Part shown: positions 8,792 to 19,166 of the stretch, piece by piece | Numbering within the stretch: the stretch's first letter is position 1 | Layout: every line of letters begins with the position of its first letter | Origin: SLRI01 sp964460465 | Lineage (GTDB): Bacteria > Pseudomonadota > Alphaproteobacteria > Geminicoccales > Geminicoccaceae | Direction: 5' to 3' | DNA: 64,000 nucleotides | NCBI GenBank assembly: GCA_964460465.1 | Contig: CAYWSB010000002.1 | Coordinates: 70,921-134,920 of the forward strand | Translations under genes and position numbers: made by a program | The notes under the pieces: model-generated | The model's database searches: none | What the model saw: the letters and a program-made list of their open reading frames with translations, nothing else | What the model was told of the DNA's origin: nothing

Positions 8792-9102
8792 CGCTTCGCT
8801 CCGCCCCTTGCTCGCTGCCGCCGCGTCCCGCACTGGCCGGCGACGACGTGCCGACCACTGACTGGCCGATTAGCATTCCGCACTGCAGCACGCCATAGCG
8901 GCGCGGCGTTTGGTATCGGGCGCCACCAGCCGGCGAGGGCGCCGCCGCCCGGCAGACGCAGCGGCACCACCACGGACTGCAGACATGCGGGGTGCGTCGC
9001 GGCCGCCAACACGAAAGGTGGACATTCGCCCGGCCGGACACCGTAGCCTGTCGACCTGCACGGCCACCGCGAGCAGCGCGGTGCGGCCGACCGGCCGGGG
9101 AC
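8792..9102. other. Intergenic region upstream of pccB, nothing recognised
   Basis: About 310 bp between the pccB start and the end of the 3-hydroxybutyryl-CoA dehydrogenase gene. All reading frames here give arginine/alanine-rich translations without family similarity. It should hold the promoter of the pcc operon, but I find no convincing operator, hairpin or small gene. Confidence 0.4.
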
Positions 9103-10014
9103 TCAGCGGGTCGGGACGGGGGTCTCGCCGCGGTAGTCGTAGAAGCCGCGCTTGACCTTGCGGCCGAGCCAGCCGGCCTCGACGTACTTCACGAGCAGCG
9201 GGCAGGGGCGGTACTTGCTGTCGGCGAGGCCGTCGTAGAGCACCTGCATGACGGCGAGGCAGGTATCGAGGCCGATGAAGTCGGCGAGCTCCAACGGGCC
9301 CATCGGGTGGTTGGCGCCGAGCTTCATCGCCGTGTCGATGCTCTCGACCGTGCCCACCCCCTCGTAGAGCGTGTAGACCGCCTCATTGATCATCGGCAGC
9401 AGAATGCGGTTGACGATGAAGGCCGGGAAGTCCTCGGCGGTCACCGCGGTCTTGCCGAGCTTCTCGCACAGGCTCTTGATCGACTGGTAGGTGTCCTCGG
9501 CCGTGGCGATGCCGCGGATCACCTCGACCAGCTTCATCGCCGGCACCGGGTTCATGAAGTGCATGCCGATGAACCGCTCGGGGCGGTCGGTCGCCGCGGC
9601 GAGGCGGGTGATCGAGATCGAGGAGGTGTTGGACGCGATGATCGCATCCGCCTTCACGTTCTCGACCAGCTCCTTGAAGATCTTGCGCTTGATCGCCTCG
9701 TCCTCGGTCGCGGCCTCGACCACGAGGTCGCAGTCGCCGAGGTCGCGCATGGCGGTCGAGGTCTTGATCCGGGCGAGGGCGGCGGCGCGGTCGGCCTCCG
9801 TCATCGTGCCCTTCTTGATCTGCCGGTCGAGCAGCCGATGCATCAGGGCCAGCGCCGCCTCGAGCGACTCCTGCCGCACGTCCATCAGCACCACGTCGAA
9901 ACCCGAGACGGCTCCGACCTGGGCGATGCCGCCGCCCATCTGGCCGGCACCGACGATGCCGATGCGCTGAACCACGGGCAGTGGCGGGTAGTCCTTTTCC
10001 GTGTAGACGGGCAT
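9103..10014 (-). CDS. hbd: 3-hydroxybutyryl-CoA dehydrogenase
   Basis: 303-residue NAD(P)-dependent 3-hydroxyacyl-CoA dehydrogenase. The Rossmann motif GAGQMG is at residues 22-27, IASNTSSISITRLA follows, the catalytic histidine lies in GMHFMNPVP, and a C-terminal helical domain contains NRILLPMINEA and NHPMGPLELADFIGLD. It interconverts acetoacetyl-CoA and 3-hydroxybutyryl-CoA in butyrate or PHB metabolism. The ATG at 10014 has GGAG eight bases upstream. It is the last gene of an etfB-etfA-hbd run, an order frequently seen in Rhodospirillales. Confidence 0.93.
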   Translation of the reverse strand: MPVYTEKDYPPLPVVQRIGIVGAGQMGGGIAQVGAVSGFDVVLMDVRQESLEAALALMHRLLDRQIKKGTMTEADRAAALARIKTSTAMRDLGDCDLVVEAATEDEAIKRKIFKELVENVKADAIIASNTSSISITRLAAATDRPERFIGMHFMNPVPAMKLVEVIRGIATAEDTYQSIKSLCEKLGKTAVTAEDFPAFIVNRILLPMINEAVYTLYEGVGTVESIDTAMKLGANHPMGPLELADFIGLDTCLAVMQVLYDGLADSKYRPCPLLVKYVEAGWLGRKVKRGFYDYRGETPVPTR

Positions 10015-10037
10015 GAAGCCGCTCCTGCGTTAGCCGC

Positions 10038-10982
10038 TCAGTCCTTGGCCTGCGCCAGCTTCTCGGTCAGCTCGGGCACGATCTTGAAGAGGTCGCCGAC
10101 GAGGCCGTAGTCGGCCACCTGGAAGATCGGCGCCTCCTCGTCCTTGTTGATGGCGACGATCACCTTCGAGTCCTTCATGCCCGCAAGGTGCTGGATGGCC
10201 CCGGAGATGCCGACCGCGACGTAGAGCTCGGGGGCGACGATCTTGCCGGTCTGGCCGACCTGCCAGTCGTTGGGCGCGTAGCCGGCGTCGACCGCGGCCC
10301 GGCTGGCACCCACGGCCGCGCCGACGCTGTCCGCCAGTTGCTCGATGATGCGGAAGCTCTCGGCCGAGCCGACGCCGCGGCCACCCGACACCACCACCCG
10401 CGCCGAGCCGAGATCGGGCCGCGCACTGGATTGCACCTCGCGGCCGACGAACGTGGCGAGGCCCGCTGGCGCGACCGCGGCGGCGGTCTCGATCGCAGCA
10501 CTGCCGCCTTCGGCCGAAGCCGGCGCGAAGGTGGTGGTGCGCACGGTGAGGACGCGCTTCGTGTCCCTGCTCTCGACCGTGGTCAGCGCATTGCCGGCAT
10601 AGATGTAGCGCTTGAAGGTCGACGGGCTCACCACCTCGACGATGTCGCTGAGCTGGGCGGTGTCGAGGAGCGCCGCCACCCTGGGCATGACGTTGCGGCC
10701 GAAGGTGGTGGAGGCGGCGACGAGATGGTCGTAGGGCCCGGCCATAGCGACCAGGAGCGGGGCCAGGTCCTCGGCGACCGGGTTGGCATAGGCGTCGTGC
10801 TCGACCCTGAGCACCGTCTCGATGCCTTGGACCTGGGCCGCCTGCTCGGCGACCGCAGCGCAGTCCTTGCCGGCGACGAGGAGGTGGCACGGGCCTGGCA
10901 GCGCCGCCGCCGCCGTCACCGCGTGCAGGGTCGCCGGGTCGAGGGTGTGGTTGTCGTGCTGGGCGAGAATCAGGACGGCCAT
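10038..10982 (-). CDS. etfA: Electron transfer flavoprotein alpha subunit
   Basis: 314-residue FAD-binding ETF subunit. The C-terminal FAD domain is unmistakable: VVSGGRGVGSAESFRIIE, QVGQTGKIVAPELYVAVGISGAIQHLAGM and VAINKDEEAPIFQVADYGLVGDL. The ATG at 10982 overlaps the etfB stop by one base (TGATG), so the subunits are translationally coupled. ETF carries electrons from acyl-CoA dehydrogenases to ETF:quinone oxidoreductase. An upstream extension of the same frame is only an antiparallel-free shadow within etfB. Confidence 0.95.
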   Translation of the reverse strand: MAVLILAQHDNHTLDPATLHAVTAAAALPGPCHLLVAGKDCAAVAEQAAQVQGIETVLRVEHDAYANPVAEDLAPLLVAMAGPYDHLVAASTTFGRNVMPRVAALLDTAQLSDIVEVVSPSTFKRYIYAGNALTTVESRDTKRVLTVRTTTFAPASAEGGSAAIETAAAVAPAGLATFVGREVQSSARPDLGSARVVVSGGRGVGSAESFRIIEQLADSVGAAVGASRAAVDAGYAPNDWQVGQTGKIVAPELYVAVGISGAIQHLAGMKDSKVIVAINKDEEAPIFQVADYGLVGDLFKIVPELTEKLAQAKD

Positions 10983-11731
10983 CAGAGCACCCCCGCTTCG
11001 GACTTCAGCTTGGCCACCAGCTCGTCGACGCTCTCGACCCGGACGCCGGCCTGCCGCCGGGGCGGCTCCTCGAAATGCGTGTAGACGAGGCGGGGGGCGA
11101 CATCGACGCCGAGCTCGTCGGGGGTGAGGGTGTCGATCGGCTTCTTCTTCGCCTTCATGATGTTGGGCAGCGAGGCGTAGCGGGGCTCGTTGAGGCGGAG
11201 GTCGACGGTGACGATGGCGGGCAGCCCGACCTCGATCGTCTCGATCCCTTCGTCGACCTCGCGGCCGCAGCGCGCCTTGCCGTCGCCGAGCTCGAGCTTC
11301 GAGACGAAGGTCGCCTGGGCCCAGCCGAGCAGGGCGGCCAGCATCTGGCCGGTCTGGTTGCTGTCGTCGTCGATCGCCTGCTTGCCGAGGAGGATCAGCC
11401 CGGGCGCCTCGCGCTCGGCGATAGCCTTGAGGCACTTGGCGACGGCGAGCGGCTGCAGCTCGACCTCGGTCAGCACGTGGATGGCGCGGTCCGCACCCAT
11501 GGCCAGCGCCGTCCGGAGCGTCTCCTGGCACTTCTGCTCGCCGAGCGAGACGGCGACCACCTCGGTGGCCACGCCCTTCTCCTTCAGCCGGATCGCCTCC
11601 TCGTTGGCGATCTCGTCGAACGGGTTCATCGACATCTTGACGTTCGCGGTCTCGACCCCGCTCTGGTCAGCCTTGACCCTGATCTTGACGTTGTAGTCGA
11701 CCACCCGCTTGACGGGCACGAGCACCTTCAT
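10982..11731 (-). CDS. etfB: Electron transfer flavoprotein beta subunit
   Basis: 249-residue AMP-binding ETF subunit beginning KVLVPVKRVVDYNVKIRVK. It contains SMNPFDEIANEEAIRLKEKG, the AMP-site segment LLGKQAIDDDSNQTGQMLA and the family signature VDLRLNEPRYASLPNIMKAK. ATG at 11731 follows an AAGG ribosome binding site. An earlier in-frame start at 11794 would add 21 atypical residues. It is the first gene of the etfB-etfA-hbd operon; the 150 bp upstream separate it from the adenosyltransferase gene. Confidence 0.95.
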   Translation of the reverse strand: MKVLVPVKRVVDYNVKIRVKADQSGVETANVKMSMNPFDEIANEEAIRLKEKGVATEVVAVSLGEQKCQETLRTALAMGADRAIHVLTEVELQPLAVAKCLKAIAEREAPGLILLGKQAIDDDSNQTGQMLAALLGWAQATFVSKLELGDGKARCGREVDEGIETIEVGLPAIVTVDLRLNEPRYASLPNIMKAKKKPIDTLTPDELGVDVAPRLVYTHFEEPPRRQAGVRVESVDELVAKLKSEAGVL

Positions 11732-11882
11732 CAGCCAAACCTTTGTTCGCCGATCGACGACTCCACCGATCGGATCAGCCCGCTTTTTGTGCACTGCAAT
11801 AGGGAGGAATATGCCGCGGTCACGGCCTTGTCAACGCGCCAACACTTGACGCGCGGCCGCCTGCAGGTGTTGGCCGGTGCCG

Positions 11883-12452
11883 TCAGCGATTGGCGCCGGG
11901 CTGCCAGAGCACGTCCAGCCGGCCCTTGTCGTTGAGGAAGCGCGAGGCGACGAAGAAGAAGTCGGAGAGCCGGTTGAGGTAGCGCAGCGCCAGGAAGTTG
12001 ACCGGCTCCATCTCGTTCAGGGCACTCACCAGCCGCTCGGCGCGCCGGCAGACGGTGCGCGCCAGATGCAGATGGGCAGCAGCCGGCGTGCCGCCCGGAA
12101 GGACGAACGAGGTCAGCGGCCGCAGCTCGGCGTTCATGGCGTCGATCTCGCGCTCGAGGCGCACCACCTGGGTCTCCTGGATGCGCAGCGTCGATTGGTC
12201 GCTCGCGTCGTCGCCGGGCCGGCAGAGGTCAGCACCCAGGTCGAAGAGATCGTTCTGGATGCGCATCAGCATCGCCTCGACCTCGGCGTCGTGGCCGCTG
12301 TACAGGCGGACCAGGCCCAGCGTCGCGTTCAGCTCGTCCACCGTGCCGTAGGCCTGGACGCGCAGGCTGTGCTTGGCGACGCGGACGCCGTTGCCGAGGG
12401 AGGTTTTCCCCTGGTCGCCGCCACGGGTGTAGATTTGCGTCAGTGTGACCAT
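11883..12452 (-). CDS. Cob(I)alamin adenosyltransferase, PduO type
   Basis: 189-residue ATP:cob(I)alamin adenosyltransferase of the PduO/MMAB fold. It has the N-terminal ATP site YTRGGDQGKTSLGNG, then LRVQAYGTVDELNATLG, and the conserved C-terminal helices with FVLPGGT, RTVCRRAERL and ALRYLNRLSDFFF. It makes adenosylcobalamin, the cofactor of methylmalonyl-CoA mutase. That fits with propionyl-CoA carboxylase nearby, although the mutase itself is not in the window. A HIG1-domain gene lies directly upstream, as in other alphaproteobacteria. Confidence 0.93.
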   Translation of the reverse strand: MVTLTQIYTRGGDQGKTSLGNGVRVAKHSLRVQAYGTVDELNATLGLVRLYSGHDAEVEAMLMRIQNDLFDLGADLCRPGDDASDQSTLRIQETQVVRLEREIDAMNAELRPLTSFVLPGGTPAAAHLHLARTVCRRAERLVSALNEMEPVNFLALRYLNRLSDFFFVASRFLNDKGRLDVLWQPGANR

Positions 12453-12518
12453 GTCGAGGGCCTCGCGAGATGGGGGAAGTGCGGCCGACCGGTGCGCCGC
12501 GCCTGCCGGCCGAGAGCG

Positions 12519-12707
12519 CTACTGCAGCAGGAACAGGGCCGCCAGGATCACCAGGGCGGCGAACTGCAGCCCGACCCGGGCGCGCATCAGCTTGTTGCCG
12601 TATTTGTCGTTGAACGGCCCGCCCCTGACGAAGCTGATGATGCCCGTGAACAGCACGCCGGCAGTCGCCAGCATGGCCACGATCAAGAGGACGATGAGGA
12701 CGTTCAT
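12519..12707 (-). CDS. HIG1-domain / twin transmembrane protein
   Basis: 62-residue inner-membrane protein made of two transmembrane helices (VLIVLLIVAMLATAGVLFTG and VGLQFAALVILAALFLL). They are joined by a short loop with GGPFNDKYGNKLMRARV, the R-x-N-x-x-M-R-x-R-V pattern of HIG1-type proteins. ATG at 12707 sits at the family start; the in-frame extension to 12776 has no similarity. Bacterial HIG1-like proteins are suspected respiratory-complex accessory factors. It lies 66 nt upstream of the adenosyltransferase gene and is probably co-transcribed. Confidence 0.8.
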   Translation of the reverse strand: MNVLIVLLIVAMLATAGVLFTGIISFVRGGPFNDKYGNKLMRARVGLQFAALVILAALFLLQ

Positions 12708-12865
12708 GGGGCATTCCGAGGGGCTGGCGGGCGGCTCGCTCCCCTCCCATGTGGGACGTCCGGCGCCGAAGTCCACGGCGGCGCTGCGGCCGGACCGGCC
12801 TTGGCTTGCGGCGCCGGGCGAGGTCGGGCATGGCTGCGTGCAGGGCAGTGCTGGGAGGCAGGAGC

Positions 12866-13786
12866 GTGCGGCGGATCGCGAGCATCGGCGAATGCATGAT
12901 CGAGCTCGGCGAGGCGGGCCCGGGCCTGATGCGCCAGGGCTACGGTGGCGACACGCTCAACACGGCCGTCTATCTGCGCCGCTCGCTGCCGCCTGCCGCC
13001 GGTAGCGTCGCCTATGTCACGGCGCTGGGTGACGATCCATTCAGCGACGAGATGGTGGCCGGCTGGACCGCCGAGGGTCTCGACTGCAGCCAGGTGGCGC
13101 GGCTCCAGGGCCGGCTGCCCGGCCTCTACGTCATCCGTACCGACAAGGGCGGCGAGCGCAGCTTTCTCTATTGGCGGAGCGCTGCCGCCGCGCGCGACGT
13201 GTTCGCTGGGCTGGATGGGCGTGCGAGGCTCGAGGGCCTCGCCGCCTTCGACGTGCTCTATCTCTCGGGCGTCAGCCTCGCGATCCTGCCTGAGGCCGAC
13301 CGCACCGCCCTCGTCGAGCTCTTGGCCCGGCGGCGGCGGGAGGGGGCGCTGGTCGCCTTCGATCCCAACTACCGGCCACGCCTCTGGCCCGACCCCGTGG
13401 TCGCGCGGCAGGTGATGACCGCGGCGGCGCGCGCGGCCAGCGTCGTGCTGCCGAGCTTTGCCGACGAGGCGGCGCTGTTCGGTGATGCCGATCCCAAGGC
13501 GACCCTGGCCAGGCTGCACGACCAGGGGGCCGAGGAGGTGATCGTCAAGGACGGCGAGGCGCCTATCCATTTCCGCCTCGACGGCGAGCCGGTGGAGGCC
13601 CTGCCCGTCCGTGTCGCCGATCCCGTCGACACCACCGGTGCCGGCGACAGCTTCAACGGTGCCTACTTGGCGGCCCGGATCGCGGGCCATGGGATCGGCC
13701 AAGCGGTCGACGCCGCGACCCGGCTCGCCGCCGTGGTGGTCCGCCACCCTGGTGCCGTCATCCCGCGCGACGCAACGCTCTACTGA
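12866..13786 (+). CDS. kdgK: 2-dehydro-3-deoxygluconokinase (PfkB family sugar kinase)
   Basis: 306-residue ribokinase-family enzyme that phosphorylates KDG at the entry to the Entner-Doudoroff lower branch. The N-terminus IASIGECMIELGE, the substrate-site GYGGDTLNTAVYL, the AFDPNYRPRLW segment and the PfkB signature DTTGAGDSFNG (catalytic Asp about 261) are all present. The GTG at 12866 has GGGAGG seven bases upstream and is favoured over starts further upstream, whose sequence is arginine-rich. It is divergent from the HIG1 gene and stands alone. Confidence 0.88.
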   Translation: MRRIASIGECMIELGEAGPGLMRQGYGGDTLNTAVYLRRSLPPAAGSVAYVTALGDDPFSDEMVAGWTAEGLDCSQVARLQGRLPGLYVIRTDKGGERSFLYWRSAAAARDVFAGLDGRARLEGLAAFDVLYLSGVSLAILPEADRTALVELLARRRREGALVAFDPNYRPRLWPDPVVARQVMTAAARAASVVLPSFADEAALFGDADPKATLARLHDQGAEEVIVKDGEAPIHFRLDGEPVEALPVRVADPVDTTGAGDSFNGAYLAARIAGHGIGQAVDAATRLAAVVVRHPGAVIPRDATLY

Positions 13787-13796
13787 GGGCCGGACG

Positions 13797-13823
13797 GCCC
13801 CGGGCAGCCGGACGCTGCCGGGG
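13797..13823. terminator. Hairpin between convergent kdgK and degP-like genes
   Basis: A GC-only inverted repeat (CCCCGGGCAGC / GCTGCCGGGG with one bulge and a five-base loop) sits between the two convergent stop codons. There is no U-tract, so it may be a bidirectional hairpin or simply an RNA-stabilising structure. Confidence 0.3.
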
Positions 13824-13837
13824 ACCGTCGTCGGGGC

Positions 13838-15340
13838 TCAGGCGTGCCGGATGTCGAGCGTGGCGAAGCGCTGCTCGCCCTGGCGGTTGATCAGGACGAG
13901 CACCGCGGCCCGCTCCTTGGCCTCGGCGGCGGCGACGCGCTCGGCCACCTGCTCCGGACTCGCGACCGGCTCGTTGTCGACCGAGAGGATCACGTCGCCG
14001 ACCTGGAGCCACTCGGCTGCCGACCCCTCGGCCGCGACCACCACGACACCCTCGGCGTCCGGCGCCAGGCCTGCTGCCGCCCGGGCAGCGTCGTCGAGGC
14101 TGGCGAGCTGCAGCCCCAGCGCCTCGACCGTGGTCGCTGCCGGGGTGGCCGGCTGCGGCTCGGCGGCGGCGAGCTGCGGAGCGGGCGCTTCGCCCGGTGC
14201 GACCTCGAGGCTCAGCGCCTCGCCGTGGCGCCAGACGGTGAAGGGCTGCGGCTCGCCGGGCCTGGCCAGCGCCACCCGGCGGGTGAGCTCGCGCACCGTG
14301 TCGATCGGCTCGCCGGCGATCTCGAGGATGACGTCGCCGACCGCGAGGCCGGCCGCGGCCGCCGGGCTCTCCGGTGTGACCTGGGCGACCAGCGCACCCC
14401 GGGCCTCCCCGAGGCCGAGGCTCTCGGCGACGAGCGGGGTCACGGCCTGGATCTGCACGCCCAGCCAGCCGCGGGTGATGTGGCCCTGCTCCTTGAGCTG
14501 GGCGAGCAGCGGCTCGGCCAGATTGGAGGGAATGGCGAAGCCGATGCCGACATTGCCGCCGGTCGGCGAGAAGATCGCGGTATTGATGCCGATGACGTTG
14601 CCGTGGACGTCGAAGGTCGGGCCGCCGGAGTTGCCGCGGTTGATGGAGGCGTCGATCTGCAGGTAGTCGTCGTAGGGGCCGGAGTTGATGTCGCGGCCGC
14701 GGGCCGAGACGATGCCGGCGGTGACCGTGCCGCCGAGGCCGAAGGGGTTGCCCACGGCGATCGTCCAGTCGCCGACGCGCACCCGGTCGCTGTCGCCGAA
14801 CGCGAGATGCGGCAGCGGCGTGTCGCTCTCGACCTTCAAAAGCGCAAGGTCGACCTTGTCGTCGCGGCCGACGACGGTGGCGTCGAGCCGGCGGCCGTCC
14901 TCGAGCACGACGGCCACACTGGTCGCCTCGGCGATGACGTGGTTGTTGGTGACGACATAGCCCTCGGGGTCGATGATGAAGCCGGAGCCCATCGCCTGCC
15001 CGTCGCGGCGCGGTGCCGGCGGCTGGCCCTTCGGGCTCTGGCCGTCCGGACGCAGGCCGAAGTCGCGGAAGAAGGGGGCCAGGGGATTGTCGGGCGCCAT
15101 GCCATCGAAGCTCACGGCGGCCGGTGCCGGCCGGGTGGCGATGATGCTGACCACGGCCGGCGACACCCGCTCGACCAGGTCGGCGAAGCTGCCGGGCAGC
15201 TCGCCCGCCGGCAGGGGGGCCGCATTGAGCGGGGTGGCGATGCCCGGGACGACCGGCAGGAGGGCCGCGCCGCCGAGCAGGAGGGCGAGCGCCAAGCTCG
15301 CCGAGCGACCCGCCGGCGTTCCAATCGACAAACGTATCAT
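13838..15340 (-). CDS. degP: DegP/HtrA-type periplasmic serine protease
   Basis: 500-residue Do-family protease and chaperone. The signal sequence is ASLALALLLGGAALLPVVPG; the trypsin-like domain has His134 (VTNNHVI), Asp164 (KVDLALLKV) and Ser238 (INRGNSGGP). Two PDZ domains follow (about 280-365 with RGWLGVQIQ, and about 390-480 with VGDVILSVDNEPV). The ATG at 15340 is chosen because the upstream 16 codons lack family similarity. The gene stands alone, convergent with kdgK. Several HtrA paralogues are normal in this group, so it could equally be called mucD or degQ. Confidence 0.92.
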   Translation of the reverse strand: MIRLSIGTPAGRSASLALALLLGGAALLPVVPGIATPLNAAPLPAGELPGSFADLVERVSPAVVSIIATRPAPAAVSFDGMAPDNPLAPFFRDFGLRPDGQSPKGQPPAPRRDGQAMGSGFIIDPEGYVVTNNHVIAEATSVAVVLEDGRRLDATVVGRDDKVDLALLKVESDTPLPHLAFGDSDRVRVGDWTIAVGNPFGLGGTVTAGIVSARGRDINSGPYDDYLQIDASINRGNSGGPTFDVHGNVIGINTAIFSPTGGNVGIGFAIPSNLAEPLLAQLKEQGHITRGWLGVQIQAVTPLVAESLGLGEARGALVAQVTPESPAAAAGLAVGDVILEIAGEPIDTVRELTRRVALARPGEPQPFTVWRHGEALSLEVAPGEAPAPQLAAAEPQPATPAATTVEALGLQLASLDDAARAAAGLAPDAEGVVVVAAEGSAAEWLQVGDVILSVDNEPVASPEQVAERVAAAEAKERAAVLVLINRQGEQRFATLDIRHA

Positions 15341-15450
15341 GGGGTGAAGTCCTCGTCTGGCATCGGTGGCCGTGCCGGGTATGGGCATGCAGGGCGCGAT
15401 GCGCGGCCGGGAGTTAGGCCAAGTCGTCAGCCGATACTATTTCACGGCGA

Positions 15451-16173
15451 TTAAGATTGGGTCATCCGCGCGTGGCCGACATAAAGGATCGCCGTCGTCG
15501 GCACCGGCCCGAAGGTGATGTCGAGACGTCGGTCGAGGCCGCGCGGGCCGAGGCCGGTCATCGGGCCGACCGCGAAGCCGTGGCGCTCGAGCAGGGCCCG
15601 AAGCTCGTCCGGGCGGATGAAGCCGGCGGCCCGATGGGTGCCCTCGGGCAGGAGCCGCAGCACCCGCTCGGCGATGGTGACGACGGCGAGCGCCGCGAGC
15701 GGGTTGCGGTTGATGGTGTCGAAGAGGAACAGGCCGTCCGGCCGCAGCACCCGGGCCACCTCGGCGATCACCGCGGCGAGGTCGCGGACGTGCTCCAGCA
15801 CGTCGACGCAGACCACGGCGTCGAACGCGGCATCGGCCAGCGGCAGCCGTTCGCCCTCGCCCACTAGGTAGGCGACGCCGGACCCCGTGGCGCTGCTCCT
15901 GGCCCGGCCGGCGGCCACCGCCCGGCGGGCCGGGTCGATGCCGGTGACCAGCGCGCCACGCGCCGCCAGCGCCTCGGCCATGAAGCCGCCGGCGCAGCCG
16001 AGATCGAGCACGCGCCGGCCGCGCCAGTCGCCGACCACCGGAGCGAAGGCAGCGAGTCGGGCGGGCACCAGATTGTGCAGCGTGCGCACCCAGCGCCGCC
16101 GGCCGGACCACCAGTCGGCGGCGGCATTGTCGTAGAGGGTAGGGTCGTGGTGCGAACGGGCGCTGGTTGCCAT
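15451..16173 (-). CDS. ubiG: Ubiquinone biosynthesis O-methyltransferase
   Basis: 240-residue class I SAM-dependent methyltransferase that performs both O-methylations of ubiquinone synthesis. The substrate-binding lead YDNAAADWW and the SAM motif VLDLGCAGGFMAEALA (about 55-70) are characteristic, followed by VVCVDVLEHVRD and FDTINRNPLA, the UbiG-type post-motif. The C-terminus has GTHRAAGFIRPDELRALL. The ATG at 16173 is used; an in-frame extension to 16317 is arginine-rich and unlike the family. It is divergent from mmsA across a 158-bp promoter region. Confidence 0.93.
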   Translation of the reverse strand: MATSARSHHDPTLYDNAAADWWSGRRRWVRTLHNLVPARLAAFAPVVGDWRGRRVLDLGCAGGFMAEALAARGALVTGIDPARRAVAAGRARSSATGSGVAYLVGEGERLPLADAAFDAVVCVDVLEHVRDLAAVIAEVARVLRPDGLFLFDTINRNPLAALAVVTIAERVLRLLPEGTHRAAGFIRPDELRALLERHGFAVGPMTGLGPRGLDRRLDITFGPVPTTAILYVGHARMTQS

Positions 16174-16331
16174 GGAACTCGATTTCGCTGTCCGGGTATG
16201 TCGGGAGTACGATCGAGGCGCGCCTTCGGTTCGCCGACCGTGGCCTGCACCGCGTTCTCGACTGTACGCGGCCGGCCCGAGGCGGTAGGTCAGCGCCCGA
16301 GGCTGCGCCAACGACAAGGCAGGAGAGGGCC

Positions 16332-17831
<1,500 letters not shown>

Positions 17832-17843
17832 CGCCGCCGTCGT

Positions 17844-19022
17844 CTAGTTCGCCAGGACCTCCGGCCGAGACGCCTTCTCTTCGCTCGCCTGCTGCGTCAG
17901 CATCGGGGCGATGACCGGCGCCAGCAGCCGGGCACGATGCTCGTTGGCCAACGCCGTCGGGTGCTCGTCGAATTCGTGGAGATAGTACTCGGGCGAGAGC
18001 GCGCTGGAGCTCGGCGCCAGCGAGACGTCGACCACGGTGGCACCCGCGGCCGCGATCCGGCGCATCAGCGCGGCGTTGTCGAGTGGTACGCCCTGCACAC
18101 TGGCCGCGCCGATATAGGCGACGACGAGCGTTTGGCCGCGCTCGCGGGAGAGATCCGCTATCCGCTCGATGACCGCGACATAGAGGTCAAGCTTCGCCTC
18201 GGCGATGCTCTCCCGCCGCAGCACATTGTAGGCTCGCTCCGCCACATCGAAGACCATCGACTGACGCAGCATTGCGTAGAACGGTTCCGCGCCCTCCTCC
18301 GGGCAAACGCCATCGCGGACGACGCTGTCCTCGATCAGCCGATAGCGTGGCGAGCCACCGGACCAGGGCCGAGCGCAGAGGATGCGCCCGACGTGCCAGG
18401 GGGCTGTCAGCAGGACGTTGACGAGCCCATCGGTATCGCGGTCACTTTCGAGAAGGGCCAGCGCCTGATGCGGGCCGCCGCCGTTGATGCCGAAATTTCG
18501 CACCTCGGCGGCCAGGGCCCGAGCGAGATAGAAGGCCAGCGTCTCGTCGTCTTCGAGGCCGTGGCCAAAAGCGTAGGAGCCGCCGAAGAGATTTAGGCGC
18601 CCGGTATCAGGATCGGCATCGGCTGGCGGCGGCGTTGCCCGAAAGCCGTCGGCACCGATCGTGTAGGTGGCATCGAAAATCGTCTCGCCCTCCAGCGTGA
18701 CGTGCTGCATCGTGTAGACACCGGGCGCCGGCAGTTCGCCGAGATCCGTCGCGGTGTCGTGCTGACGGAACCGGTCGCCGGTGAAGCGCGTCTGCTGTGG
18801 CTCGTCCGGAAAGAGGAGGGCAAGGCCGATTTCGAGAACCATGAGGGTCGCGAAGACGGAGGCGGCAACGGCCGCCGCCGACTGCTGGGCACCGAGCCCG
18901 AGCGGCACGATAGATAGCAGTGTCAGCCCGAGGAACAGTACCGCGGCGTTTGGCAGGTAGATGCCGAGCGCTGCCGCGAGGCCACCCGCGGCGAGGAGCA
19001 GAACGATTGCGAGGCGTCTCAT
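17844..19022 (-). CDS. Membrane-anchored SGNH/GDSL-hydrolase-like protein, copy 1
   Basis: 392 residues. Two or three N-terminal transmembrane helices (AIVLLLAAGGLAAALGIYLP onward to about residue 75) precede a periplasmic domain resembling SGNH hydrolases. Block I is LFGGSYAFGHGLEDDETL, with the nucleophile-position Ser after GG. GINGGGPHQALAL resembles block II/III, and block V is FDEHPTALANEHR with Asp and His three residues apart. ATG at 19022 begins directly before the first helix. It is paralogous along its whole length to the gene at 19994-21124. The substrate is unknown; acyl-ester or glycan deacetylation would be typical of the fold. Confidence 0.72.
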   Translation of the reverse strand: MRRLAIVLLLAAGGLAAALGIYLPNAAVLFLGLTLLSIVPLGLGAQQSAAAVAASVFATLMVLEIGLALLFPDEPQQTRFTGDRFRQHDTATDLGELPAPGVYTMQHVTLEGETIFDATYTIGADGFRATPPPADADPDTGRLNLFGGSYAFGHGLEDDETLAFYLARALAAEVRNFGINGGGPHQALALLESDRDTDGLVNVLLTAPWHVGRILCARPWSGGSPRYRLIEDSVVRDGVCPEEGAEPFYAMLRQSMVFDVAERAYNVLRRESIAEAKLDLYVAVIERIADLSRERGQTLVVAYIGAASVQGVPLDNAALMRRIAAAGATVVDVSLAPSSSALSPEYYLHEFDEHPTALANEHRARLLAPVIAPMLTQQASEEKASRPEVLAN

Positions 19023-19166
19023 GGATTGTTTAAATGGTTGCGGCGAGAGCGGATTGAAGGGACAGTTGCCGGCGCTTTGGCATGGCGGCCGTGCGCTTCT
19101 ACATACTGGCGTTGTCCGCAATCAGCCTTGTTCTGGCGGTCAGGCGGCAAGTGCCGAGGGGAGTTC